Below, piece by piece: positions 26,906-39,067 of a DNA stretch of 64,000 bases; positions within the stretch are counted from its first letter, which is position 1; the number at the start of each line of letters is the position of its first letter. Below the pieces are notes generated by a model, which was given only the letters and a program-made list of their open reading frames with translations, was not told the origin of the DNA and ran no database searches. Source of the stretch: Setaria digitata (taxonomy: Eukaryota > Nematoda > Chromadorea > Rhabditida > Setariidae); assembly GCA_003640385.1 (NCBI GenBank), contig RCAB01000016.1:62001-126000 (forward strand), written 5' to 3'. Both the position numbers and the translations under genes were made by a program.

Positions 26906-29900
26906 TTATTTAGATTTCACGGAAAGTGCTTCAAGACGTTGCGGTTTCCGGAAAAGTGAAGGCTTCTCATAGATATCATCGGTGTATAAGATACCTCTCA
27001 GTAAATCATTACATACTTGTTTTCTTGGTAATGAATATTTATTCAATCTTGAGTCTGAAAAAAAGATAATACAATTTAAATCATTTAAAAAGAAATTAGA
27101 AATGACTGAATTTAGTAGTTGTCGCTTTTTTTTGGAAAGAAAAAATATATGTATATGCTATTTTCCGAAATTGGCACTATCATGCACAATTTTCATCATT
27201 AAATAGAAATCAGGCTTAACCGGATTATTTTATTAGCAATAACTGAAATAATGATAACCGAAAATATAGCTCAGATAATCATAAACAGCAATCGGACTGT
27301 TCCCTTAAATTTAACCAAATTTCGAGGTGAGCAAAATGGGACAAAAAATTTTGATTTTTCAAAATTCTTACCAATTGTGCGATTCCGATCAGCTTTATAC
27401 TTATTTACAAGCCCATCTCTACTAAATGGTTTGAAATAGTTATTTGCTATATTCTCTTCTGCGCTTTTTGCTAATCTCTGTAATATTTTATTTTTTTGTT
27501 AATTTCTCCTTTTGTTTTTAATTCATACGAAGTTGTGGTATAACATCGCTATTATTATAATTAATTATTTGAATGAGATATCGAGGCATTCGCGGGAAAA
27601 AAATTTGCACTTAAAAAAAAAAAAGACAAATTGCACAATTGTATTTGAATGATAAAGTTTCAAAAATTAGCTAAAAATTAAAACTAAATGAACTTGGAAT
27701 GATTTCCGGTGGAAAATGTCGAAATGTCATTTTTAAATTTTAATTTAAACGAAACATTTTTTTGACATTAACATTAATATGCTAATTTATCATATCTCTC
27801 CAACAGAATCAATTAATTAATTGTGAAAAACACAAACTTGAACTTATTTTAAAAAAGAACACAAACTTGAACCTATTTTAAAAAGATGCATTATTTTTAT
27901 TAAGATTACTTACCTGTTTAAGTTTTGATAAGTCATCAGCTGTTTCTGAATGTGACTGGTCCTGTGAATCAGGTAAGCCACCAGTTGTTGCTACAGTCAA
28001 AATGTACATTTTGATTTAATTATAAGAAATCTTGTAGGAAATGGAGTAAATTAAAACCTTCTGAGTCCGAAAATTATGGATTACAATTGTAAATTCCTCA
28101 ATAAGAACTTACCTGGCGAAGCATACGGTAATGCTGTACGAAGGATAATTAAATCAGGTAAAATCCATTTCCCTTGATCTTCATTCCATATTGCGTCATG
28201 TTTAATTTTTTCCATATTAAAATAATTACAATCTTTTTTAAGCATCGGATGTATCTAAAATATTTTTTTATATGCATGTACTAATTTTCAAAATTTGACT
28301 TTAAAAAAAATTGATAAAATTTCATAAAAGATAAATTAATAACGGATTTAATTTTTCAACTTCCTAAATGGTAAAGCAACAGCAGTCAGAGATGTCTCTA
28401 CAGAAAGTATATTTCTGGAAATCTTCTTGTTAATCTTAGGCATTTAAAATATTCCTCTAAAAATAAAAATAAATAAAATATTGAAAACGCACAAAAAAAA
28501 AAAAAAAAAAAAAAAAAAACGAAATGCCTATATAATAAATAATAATAGAAGAGGCCTATATGATAGAGAAAAAAAAATCATTTTCAAACAGAAATTTATC
28601 ATTTAAAAATTTGGGCATAATACCTTATCGAGAATTTGCTGCAAAAGCTTAACTTGTTGATCTTGTTTTCTGATTGTTTCTAAATAATCAAGCCTATCAA
28701 GTTCAAATTCTCCATGCAAATCTTCAATATCACTTTCTAACGATTGTATCTGCAAATATAAATTTTGAAAATGCTTTTTTTAAAAAAAAAACTCTTTGTT
28801 TTTTTTTTCTCTTTTCTCTCTCTCATAACTGGAATTTTCGATTTGTTGCACGGACTCAGAATATTTCAAAGAATTTGATTAGTAGTATCATCACCAACTG
28901 AAAATTTATACTAACTGATAAACTGCACTGTCTGTAGTGTAGCTTATTTTTTTTTTTTTTTTTTTTTCTAAACCAATAATTATAATTAGGAGTAGGAGAG
29001 TACTTAATGATAAGTATACAACAGTTATGAATTGAAATTAATATAAGTGAATGAAATGTTCTTTTTTAGTTTGTTTAAAAAGTTTACAAAGGGAAAGATT
29101 ACTTTTAATTTAGCTTTATTATACTGTTCCGTAATTGCTTCCAATTTTTCTTGTGCTGAACTATAAACATGAAGTAATGGATCATCACTATGTACGTTTA
29201 ATGCCGCTGAAATTAAGTGATATTTTTAGCAATGAAAATTTTATTGCATAATTTCAACTTAAATTTCTAAAAAGTATTTTTCTTTTTTTTTTTTTTCTTT
29301 TTAAATTTAATAATATTTGAGTTAGCAGCAAGAGTTGGTTGTTTCATTATCAGATGTTAAAAATTGCTAAAGGCAATTAAAAATCTATGAGTGATAGATT
29401 TTTCGTTTTCTCGATATAGCTCATAGTGTCGGTTATCTAATTATTTTTTTAATCGATTGTTAATTATACTATTGATTGTTTCGATCAGTCATCTCGTTTT
29501 GAATCTTTAACAAAAATTTTACGATCATCTATGGAAGATGCCACTTTTAGAATTCCATTGAGTTTCATTCGCAAATGATTTATAACTGATGAATTGTTAA
29601 TTAATAACTGGAATTATTTGCATTGTCGGAAAAATGTGTCCTACGAAGAGAATTCAGCATAATTAAATTAGCTAATACTACATAAGCAAATTTGCTACTT
29701 ATAATAACTGTTGATGAAATACATTTCAGAACTTAAGAAAAACAAAATCAGCTTACCAGCAAGTCGTTTCATTTTCTTTTCAGCTTCCTTCATCTTAATT
29801 TGTCTTTGTTCTTTTAGAGCTTCATTATTTGCCTATAATCTTCCTTCTTTTTTTTTTTTTTTTTTCTTTTTATGAATAAAATTTTAAAAAGTAGCGATAA

Positions 29901-32900
29901 TTACTCAGCATAATAATTGAATTTTTTCTTCTCATAAAAAATAAAAATAAAATCAATCATTGCATCATTAAAAAAATGAATAATTAAAATTTTTTAAATA
30001 TGAAAAAGACGAAAGAATGGATGATAAATTTAAAATAAAAACTACCAACTTGTTCACCGCCAACAAACTGCTTTTCCAAAATTTTCAATCGTTTCTTTGC
30101 TTCACCCAAATCTAAATTTCGATCATTTTCCAATGCTTCAGCAGCTCTTTCATATTGCTCCTTTAACATTGCATATTCTTCTTGTAATTTTGCTTTACTT
30201 TTTTGTTCATTCTGATATTCCAATCGTAATTCATTAATTGCTGCATTAAATTCTGCCTTTAGTTGTTCGCGTTCCTCATCCAGTTGAATTTGTTTCGATT
30301 GTACGTTGCTATCTTCAAATTTTAAATGAATTTCACGAAATTTTATGTTTCATATTTATTTTAATGTTTTTTTAATACTTATTTTTCATATTTTTTGGTA
30401 TATTTTCTCAGTTATTTTATTTTATTGCCACTGCTATCATTGTTACTGTTGCTGCTGATTTTTTTTTTTTTTTTTAAATCATATCTGTATTTCTTATCAG
30501 TCAGTCTTTATCGCCTCCTCAACTCAAATATTGTTTTTTCTTGCTTTATTCTTTCCTTATCATTCTTATTTAAAACTTCTACCTTACAAGACTTAAAAAT
30601 AACAGCGATTCTTCGCAAATTATAATCACATTAAAAATTCATATTCTCTTCTTTCCTCCATCCTCCCTATTGTGAATGCTAATTTTTTACATTTATTTTT
30701 CGTTTGTTTTATAGGTTATAGCTCTTCTTTTTCATAAAAAAAAAGATTATCTTTGTAATTGCTTGACAATTAATGTGCTCCAAGTTATTATTTCATGTCA
30801 TTTATTGACATAAATTTTTTTTTCTCTTTTTCAAATATTCGACCAAATGATGATGTATCAGAAATCTTATATATTAAAATTCAAATTAAATTAAATTGCC
30901 TAGTGTAAAATCAAATGTAAATGGTGGCACTCACTTCCTTGTATCATTGCTTTGAGTCGTTGAATTTCTTCTTGATACTCTCGAAGTAGCGCATCTTTTG
31001 GATCTTCATTAATTTTCGGTTTATTTTTAATATTCTTTGCACGATTTGCATATCTGAAAATATCAAATCTTATCATATCTACAGTCAACAAAAACAGTTT
31101 TTTTCGGGAAATTGATGATTGCTCATCTTTTTTCGCTGAATTCAAATCTTAAATACACTTACCATGATAACTTTTAATTGGTTGTTACGATGAACAAAAA
31201 TTCAGGATCTTGAAATACTTAACAAATATAGCTTATCGTTAAATTAACCTTAAAGTCGAAAGTGTCTCATCATAGTTATCACTTGAAGGTGATATACAAG
31301 CAAGCATGATCGTTTTCATGTTTCCTCCCAATGAATCCTGGTTTAAAAAAAAAAAAAAGTGTAAACAAGAAGTATTGGTGATTTTATCGATTTTTAAATC
31401 AAGTTGGATGAACGAAATTTTCTGATTAATCCATCTTTTCCAGTTTTATTTGATAATTCTAATTTGATATTACTAAGATACTTGCATCTTTGAATGCTGT
31501 TCAAAATTTCAGCCAAAATTTTAACCTATTGCATGTAAATTACTGTTAAAACTAATCAAAATATTAATAATAATCGTAATGTCACTTTTAGTAAACGAGT
31601 TAACTTCGAATCACGATAAGGGATATGTTTTGATTTTCCATCAACAAATGCTGATATCACATTACCCAAAGCAGATAATGAAAGATTTATCTTCGTTGCT
31701 TCTTTGAAACGATCACCAGTGGTACCTAAAAATAACAAGGATCATGAAATTAAATAAAATTTGTTTGAAAATTTTAACTAAAATTAAAATTTCTAAAGTA
31801 CTAATATTAATTCCAAAAAGTAATACTTCATTTATATTAATTTATAGGTTATAAATTTTTAACTAAAACAATACCCGTTTTTGCTTGTCGTTCACTGCCT
31901 GCTAAATCTACCAAATTTAATTTTCCTATACGTATCGATCCATTATTAAGTGCTACTTCAACGTAAACCGTAAAAATGGAGTGCGATCGTGAAGAATCCT
32001 TATTCATCAACGTTGCTCCAACGTGTCTATTCTCCGAACCTTCTTTCATTAAACGTTGACACGCTTTGTAATCATGGCATACGTGCATTGATAAGCCAGC
32101 AACGTATACACCACGTTCGCTATGCTCTTTAATTTCTAATTTTTTGGTATGATTTGTACTCAATAGATCGTGTACTTCTTCGTTATATATCTATAATTAT
32201 ACTGATAATTTAAATTTAAATTTTTCACCATGAATTAAATATTAAGAAGAAAAATATCCGAAATATTCAATTCAATAAAACACATCATATATTATAAAAG
32301 GAAATTTGTAATATAAAATGGTTTGAAAAAAAGAAAAAAAGGATAAAATTCAAAAAAACCTCTAAATATGATACATGCACCAAAAATTTTGCATTATCAG
32401 TTGTTGCTGTTGCTTCAAAGATATGTTCAAATGCTCGAGATATAATACCCTTTTGTGCTGAAATATTATCATCGCCTTGCATTGAATACGTTTTACCGGA
32501 ACCGGTTTGTCCATATGCAAAAATGGTACCATTATATCCTTGAATTACACTCTGGAAAAAAGAGAGAGCCGGAAAAATAACAGTCAATAATTACTGTTGA
32601 CAATTTTCTAATTCTTTTAGTTAAATGACTTCAATTTTTAGGCATTTAAAATAAGTAATGTTATGGTATAAAAAGTGAAACAGCATGGAAATAAAAGGTC
32701 AGGATTCAAGCAAAAGGAGAAAAACTTAATTTGATAAATTCTAAAAAGTTAGCAAAAGTTAAAAAACCTTTCATGTGATGGTAACATAATCTGTCTGGTT
32801 ATTTTTTGCAAATAATTGATATTCAATTATGAAACTAATCAGATTTGCTTCTTTTTAATTTCGTTTTAATTAAATCACAACAAACTGTTTATACTGTAAG

Positions 32901-34467
32901 AAAAAAGAAAAAGAAGGAAATAAACAAAGCAATCAAAAATTAATAAAATTATTGCATTACAAACATTTAAATTTCAAAATATAAGGGGTTCAAATTAGAT
33001 AAAATCCAAGTTTAACCCATATTTCGTTTTGCAATTAATTCTTCACCCCACTCATTTTATGCTTAATAAGTTTTTCCTTCAACTATTTGCTTCTCGTTAG
33101 ACATTGCAATAACTTTTGCCTTAACATATAATTAACATTTTCCTGGAAACAAGCCCTAACATATCCTTCTTACATGCCTGAAAGGCACACTTTTACTTAT
33201 GTCCGCTTGCTTCAGTAGTTTTTATTTTGCAAACATTTAGAATTGATTTATGAATTTTCCTTAGAAATATAAAAACTTTCCAAAAATAAATTAAATTTCA
33301 GGAAGTTCGAAATTAACAAATTAGTTTATTAAAATACACATCTGTTAATTACTTCAACAAGCGGATAAACAATTTCATTGTAAATTTGTTCGGTTGTTGC
33401 ATCCATATAGTAAACACCATCAAATGTAAACTGCTTTACACAGCCATTTTCACCTTGTAATATTACCTGTCCACAACTTTGATCCATTTTGACACATATC
33501 TAAATATCGAATTTTTATTTCAAATTTCCGAAAAAAGAAAAACTTTTAAATGGATATTAAGCGATGACGGTTCTCATAGGTTATAACTTTACATTATTAT
33601 TTTTTCATCTGTACTGTTTAATAATCAGCAATTATTATTATTGTTATTATTGTTATTATTATTATTATTATTATTATGTATTAAATTTTTAATATATGTA
33701 CTCAGATTGTCAGAAAAATAGAATACGATGCGGAAAATTATCACTGAAATTACATCTAATAATAAATATATAGAAAAACAAAAATCCATTCCAGTGAGAG
33801 AGATTTACCAAAAAAAAAAGTTTAAAATTGAAAAGAGAATGAAATCAAAAATGTATTGTATTTTATCAATAAGTTATTTCTATTGACGCTTTTTCTTGCG
33901 GAAAAATAATTTCAATCAGCTAATAATATGCACAAAAAATTTAATCCTATATGGAAGCGAAATTTAATATAAGTTTAGCTAATTTTTCTTTCTTTTTTAA
34001 TTCATTAAAAATTCTTTTAATAACCAACTGTATCCAGATAGTAATATTTAAAATTTGAAGTGGGAAAAATTCCAGGGAAATTTGATTAAATTGATAAATT
34101 TTAAATTTTAGCAACTTCGATAAACGAAAAAATACTTTTTTTTTTTAATGCGACAAAATCAATGAAACGATTAGGAACAAAAAAAAAAAAGCCAAAAAAA
34201 TACACTACTTAATTCCTGCTTTCACTTTCTCATAAGAAAAATTGAAAAATTATACTTTTTAGAGTATCAGCATAACAGAGAGAAAAAATGAACAAAGAGC
34301 GATAACAACAACAAAAGTGACCCAATGAAGAAAAACAATGGAAAAATAAAGGATGGAAAAAAACAGTAAAACTTGAATAAAATTTTAACAATTACCTGTG
34401 AATTAAGATGTAATTCACGTTGATTTAGTGGACGACATCGGCAAATGACACGAACACTTTCCGCCAT
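26906..34467 (-). CDS. osm-3: OSM-3/KIF17 kinesin-2 motor (intraflagellar transport)
   Basis: Fifteen phase-consistent exons: 34467-34396, 33499-33353, 32551-32360, 32190-31875, 31725-31586, 31337-31249, 31053-30935, 30312-30050, 29832-29757, 29206-29103, 28749-28624, 28254-28113, 27990-27914, 27477-27372 and 27054-26906. The product is 705 aa, against about 699 for C. elegans OSM-3. It starts MAESVRV like the worm protein. The motor has the P-loop GQTGSGKT (87-94), switch [10 protein letters not shown] (200-208) and switch II DLAGSE (232-237); [12 protein letters not shown] marks the neck linker. The stalk is coiled coil, and FVGGEQ places a Gly pair at 443-444, the position of the known autoinhibitory hinge in OSM-3. 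OSM-3 is the homodimeric motor that builds distal segments of sensory cilia. An in-frame ATG lies four codons upstream (34479), but conservation favours 34467. The exon beginning at 30312 has the weakest acceptor (TTGAAG). Confidence 0.97.
33630..33677. repeat. (ATT)n microsatellite
   Basis: An imperfect ATT/GTT trinucleotide run lies in the first intron of the osm-3 gene. No coding role. Confidence 0.9.
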
Positions 34468-34600
34468 CTTCGTTAGCAAATGGTAAATGGAAAAAGTTGA
34501 ATAATGCGTTTGAAATAATAGTCGCTCTTGGCAACCGATGTTAAAGCAAAATGCTATTCAATCATTTTATAATCCATTTTTCAGTACACAAACATCGTTG

Positions 34601-34618
34601 ATATTATTATTATTATTG

Positions 34619-34666
<48 letters not shown>

Positions 34667-34696
34667 TTATTACTATTATTATTATTATTGTTATTT
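34601..34696. repeat. (ATT)n microsatellite upstream of osm-3
   Basis: About 96 bases of ATT with occasional GTT and TTT units lie about 130 bases upstream of the osm-3 start codon. Plus-strand ORFs through it are poly-Leu and not credible. It sits in the presumed osm-3 promoter region. Confidence 0.9.
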
Positions 34697-37600
34697 GGTA
34701 TGCAAAGCATACAAATACTTATATATATTTGTTCGATATTACTTTATCCAAAATATGTACTTTTTATTTCAAAACTTTTTAAAAATAATTTCATTTTTTA
34801 TTTTGCCTCATTTTTTAAATTATTTCGAATGCTTATTTCTTTTCCTTTTTTTTTTTCCATTCCTGATCATTGTAAGATTTTTTCAACAGTTTTACAAATA
34901 AATTAAATTAATGAAAATTGATTTAATGCTAAGGATGTGCTGACGCTCACGTTTACACACGTATGTGCTTATACGCTTAAATACGTATATTTATACATAT
35001 GTGAACGTACGTAAGTACACATCACATGTTAACGCCTATGCAGTAGGTTAGAGACAGCTGATAAAGCCACATTAATTGTTATTTCCATCTGCTGCTGATA
35101 TTCTCCATCTTTAGTCTATTTGTCTGAAACTCTTAAATTATATTCATTTTAATCATTTTCATTCCATCGTAACTTATTACTGATATTGTTGCCACCATTG
35201 CAAAACAAGATGGCATAATTTTTTTTCCCTTCATTTTTCATTAATTAATTTAAATGTGATGAATTAAATTAAACATTCATTTGAATGATTTTACGAGCGT
35301 AATTTTAACAATTGAATGATTTAAAATTTTAGGACTCAGATTTAGCACTTAGCATGAAAGATATTTATTTTCTCATTTTAAATATTATAATAATTTAATT
35401 CTTCTTTTATTTTTTTTTATTCCTTCTTTTTTTTTCGTTTAAAAAAGAATTATAACATTTTAGCAAAAAAAAAAAAATGCTTTTTATTTCTGGTTCATTG
35501 TTTTCTTTTTTTTTTTATTTTTTTTAATAAATGAATCGATATTATTAATAGTAAAAATAAGAAAAAGCTGAGAGCAGTAGTGGAGATAGCAGCTATATCT
35601 CATATTATTTTAATCCACATTTATTGCTACATCAATATTAACATTTATTGAAATTTAAATTTCCTCCATTGATTGTTTTTTAGCGAGAAGCAAATTGACA
35701 AACTAAATAATATACAGGAAATATTAGATAGAGAATATGATAAAGTTGGAAAGTAAGCAATGATTTTGAAGGCGTTCATTTTTCTCGTCAGCTTAACAAT
35801 AATTATAAATTTGTTTTAAAATTTTAAATTTCACTTTCTCTTTTTTCGTCGCTTTCCTTGCCGTAATTATCAGCATGCTACTAAGCGTTTATCTATTCTT
35901 ACATAAATAAGGTACGATGAAAGCATTGTGTATTCGGTAATTAGAAGGAAAAAAATTTTCCCCTTATATCAGGTACTTCATCAGTTATCAATGATTATCA
36001 CACAATAATTAATGATTATTAAATTTTACAACTTTTTCTTTATATTTTGGTAAGCGAATGATTGTAAAATACACCTTATTCAAAACATTAGATTGCCAAT
36101 TTTAAATAACTTTCAATAAAATATTTCTTCAAAAAAAAAATATGAGAAAACAATAAGCCATTTGAATTGGAGCAAATTATTAATTGTCTGCAAAAACGAA
36201 ATAAATAATTAAATAAGTAATACTCACTATGCATTTTTGCCATCGTATGCCAACCTATGTTATCTGCTTGTTACGTTACGTAAAAGTAGCCTAAAACGAA
36301 TAAAGTTGAAATAAAACTGTTTTTCCAATGATATATGTAAGTTTCTCATAACATTCACTTATTTTATTTCTTTAAATTTCTGATTAAGTAAGTTTATGTG
36401 CTACTAAATCTTTTACTTTCTATTTGCACAAAAGATTTGATTCTCAATAATTTATGGCTACCGAAAATATCAATTTTGAATTCCATTCAATCAATTCAAT
36501 ATAAACTGAAAAGAGAGAAATTTCACATTACAACTAATAACTAGTCCTTCTCTTTTGCCTTTCATCAATTCTTCTTTCCAATCGGAAACAAGTTATTTTT
36601 ATATTCATCTGCCACTGTTAAGAAATTAACCGAATAAATCATTTTGTTGAATATTATCTTAAGAGATATTTGCCAGAAATGTTTGAACTAATAAGAAATA
36701 TTCATAAAAATGAAAATAGTAGCCTAAAGTGAGCCAGAAAAAAAGAACTCAAATCAGTGTCACTAAAACGATCAATGCTTTGCAATAATTATTACACTAT
36801 TGGTTTTTTTTTTTTCTTTTTTTATTTCTTTTTAATTTAACATTTATCAATTTCTTAGATTTTGTACTTATTAAATTTAAATCAAACATTAAATGATGAA
36901 AATTCGAATTTAAATACAATTTAAAAAAAAAAACAATTTTAAATAGAATTAGTGAAACACTGGAACATAGTGGTCAATTTTTATTTATGACTTATAAATT
37001 CTATAAATTTTATACTTCATAAATGTTTTTTATGCTTTCTTTGCGTGCAGTGCTTAAGTTCAATAGGATTACTGTACTTTCAGCATCAATTTCATCATTT
37101 CTTTTGACGATAATCTGAAGCAATGACTGTGATAAGCAAATATTAGCTAATTTAATTGCACAATTCTTTCAATTAAGACAAAGTAATGAATTCGTATAAA
37201 ACATTAATTTCGTATTTTGATCAAATCCTTTCTTCATTAACAATAAATACAGAAAGCCTTAATTGAAAATTCCATTGTGAAAAATTTTAAATTCTTAATT
37301 AAACCTAGAAATATACCAAATTTAATCATTACAATGAATTTACAATATTGCAGTATGGCAACACTTTTATTATGAGCATTGTTAACTTTTAATCAAATTA
37401 TTTTGCTCATTAAGTTCATTTTCTTCTTTCTTTTTTTTTTTTTTTTTTTTTTGGATAAAAAATAAAAAATAAAGAAGAAAAAAAGAAACTAAAATAGAAC
37501 ATGTACAACACTTTTCTATAACAATTATATGACATAATAAAAAGACAAAAAAACATATGTATATGCGAAAATAATTATTAATAAATGTTATGGCATATTA

Positions 37601-38924
37601 TTGCTGAGCAACAATAGAAGACTTTACAAAGACGAAAAATGCCTGGCTTATCATATCAGCAAATTACCATTAAATGCATATAATAAATGTTTCTGTCGTT
37701 CATTTTTTTTTTGTTTTCAAGAAATTTTTAATAAATCATCCATTTTTGTTTTCGTTCGTTTCAGAGAACTTAATGTTCATTTTAATGCGTTATTTTGATA
37801 ATTGTACATTTGAAACGAATAAAAAATCACAATGCACATTGGTTGTTCGTTTTTTTTTTTTTTTTTTTTCTACTTTCTGTTTGTTTATCTTCTGGCGTAT
37901 GAAGAAATAAACAATAAACAGGTAATGTTTGGTAAATGAGTAATGTTTGAAGAAAAAAAAAAAAAAAAACAGCAGAAAAAAAAAAGAACAAAACAAAAAA
38001 GATGAAGTAAAGGAATAATTCAAGTTCTATCTCGAAAATATATTGAAATGAAATTTTTCATTCATCCTAAATTGCTTCATAAATATTTTAAAAAGAGACG
38101 GGAAGGTTTGAGAGAAAGCGAAGTGGACAGAAAATAATTCGTTTAAGAAATCTTTTGATATTTGAATAGGAAATAAAATAAAACATACAGGAATAGATGG
38201 TTTTAGAACTATTTAACAGAAAAAAAATAAAAAGTGAAAACAAAAAATCACTGTTAATAACAGTAAACAATGCATACAGGTAAATTTTCGAATATCAACA
38301 ATCCTGTCCAATGTTTTGTCATTTTGTATAGTGAATAATGCTAACAAATAACTTTTTTTTTCTACTAAGTTTAAAATTTCATTAAAATTTCAGTAATCAA
38401 TATTTTTGTTACTTCTTTGGTATATCAACCGATATTATCATACGAATTATATTTTATCTTGAGCAAGCTTACTGATTCTAACAAGTACAAGTAAATTCTA
38501 TAAATTAGTCCAAATAATTCTTTCAAATATATCAAATCAAGCAATGATTTTTAACGTTTAATTGGCAGTTATCAGTGAATAAATACCATATATCATACAC
38601 AGTGGAATTTTACACTTTCTGTAATTTCTTTTACCTTTTTTTTTTTGTTTTGATTTAGAAATCTATTTCCGAATATTAGTGGAAGAAGAAAATACTGCCT
38701 TGTTCTTCTCATCTTAAAAGTATTTCGACAAAAAAGAAATTACAGTTTAACTTTCTCAATTTACCATTTACTTTAAATTTTCAGCTGAAAGAGGAAGGAA
38801 AAAAAAAAAAAGGAACAACAGAATGAATAAATTATTGGAACATGAAATTAGCAAATTGAAGTTTTTTCAAATGCTAGTGAAAAGAAAATAGAAAAACCCG
38901 AATAACATAACCTACCCCTACGAA
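34697..38924. other. AT-rich spacer between osm-3 and the type I membrane protein gene
   Basis: This is mostly very AT-rich with long A/T runs (for example 37433-37452, 37851-37869 and 37953-37969). It should contain the osm-3 promoter on the left and the 3' UTR of the minus-strand membrane-protein gene on the right. The only coding-like piece I found is the plus-strand exon at 35684-35752. Confidence 0.5.
35684..35994 (+). CDS. Orphan coiled-coil-like exon (35684-35752) with possible terminal exon (35973-35994)
   Basis: The segment 35684-35752 is bounded by tgttttttag| and |gtaagc. It is open in one frame, giving 22 residues with a heptad-like pattern (EKQIDKLNNIQEILDREYDK). A second segment, 35973-35994, follows ttatatcag and joins in phase (AA|G). 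It adds YFISYQ and a TGA stop. I could not find convincing upstream exons between here and the osm-3 start, so the gene's 5' end is unknown. It could be part of a small plus-strand gene divergent from osm-3, or chance. The strong donor and hydrophilic composition argue for real coding sequence. Confidence 0.35.
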
Positions 38925-39036
38925 TTATGTAGTTGTTTTTGGTACACGAGATAAAGATGATGATTGTGATGCTGATGCTGACGCTGATGATGATGGTGGT
39001 AATGATGATGATGATGGTAATGATGATGATGATGAC

Positions 39037-39067
<31 letters not shown>

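Noticed and set aside
34538..34906. Plus-strand ORF rich in Leu
   Set aside because: Produced by the ATT microsatellite upstream of osm-3; no splice or homology support.
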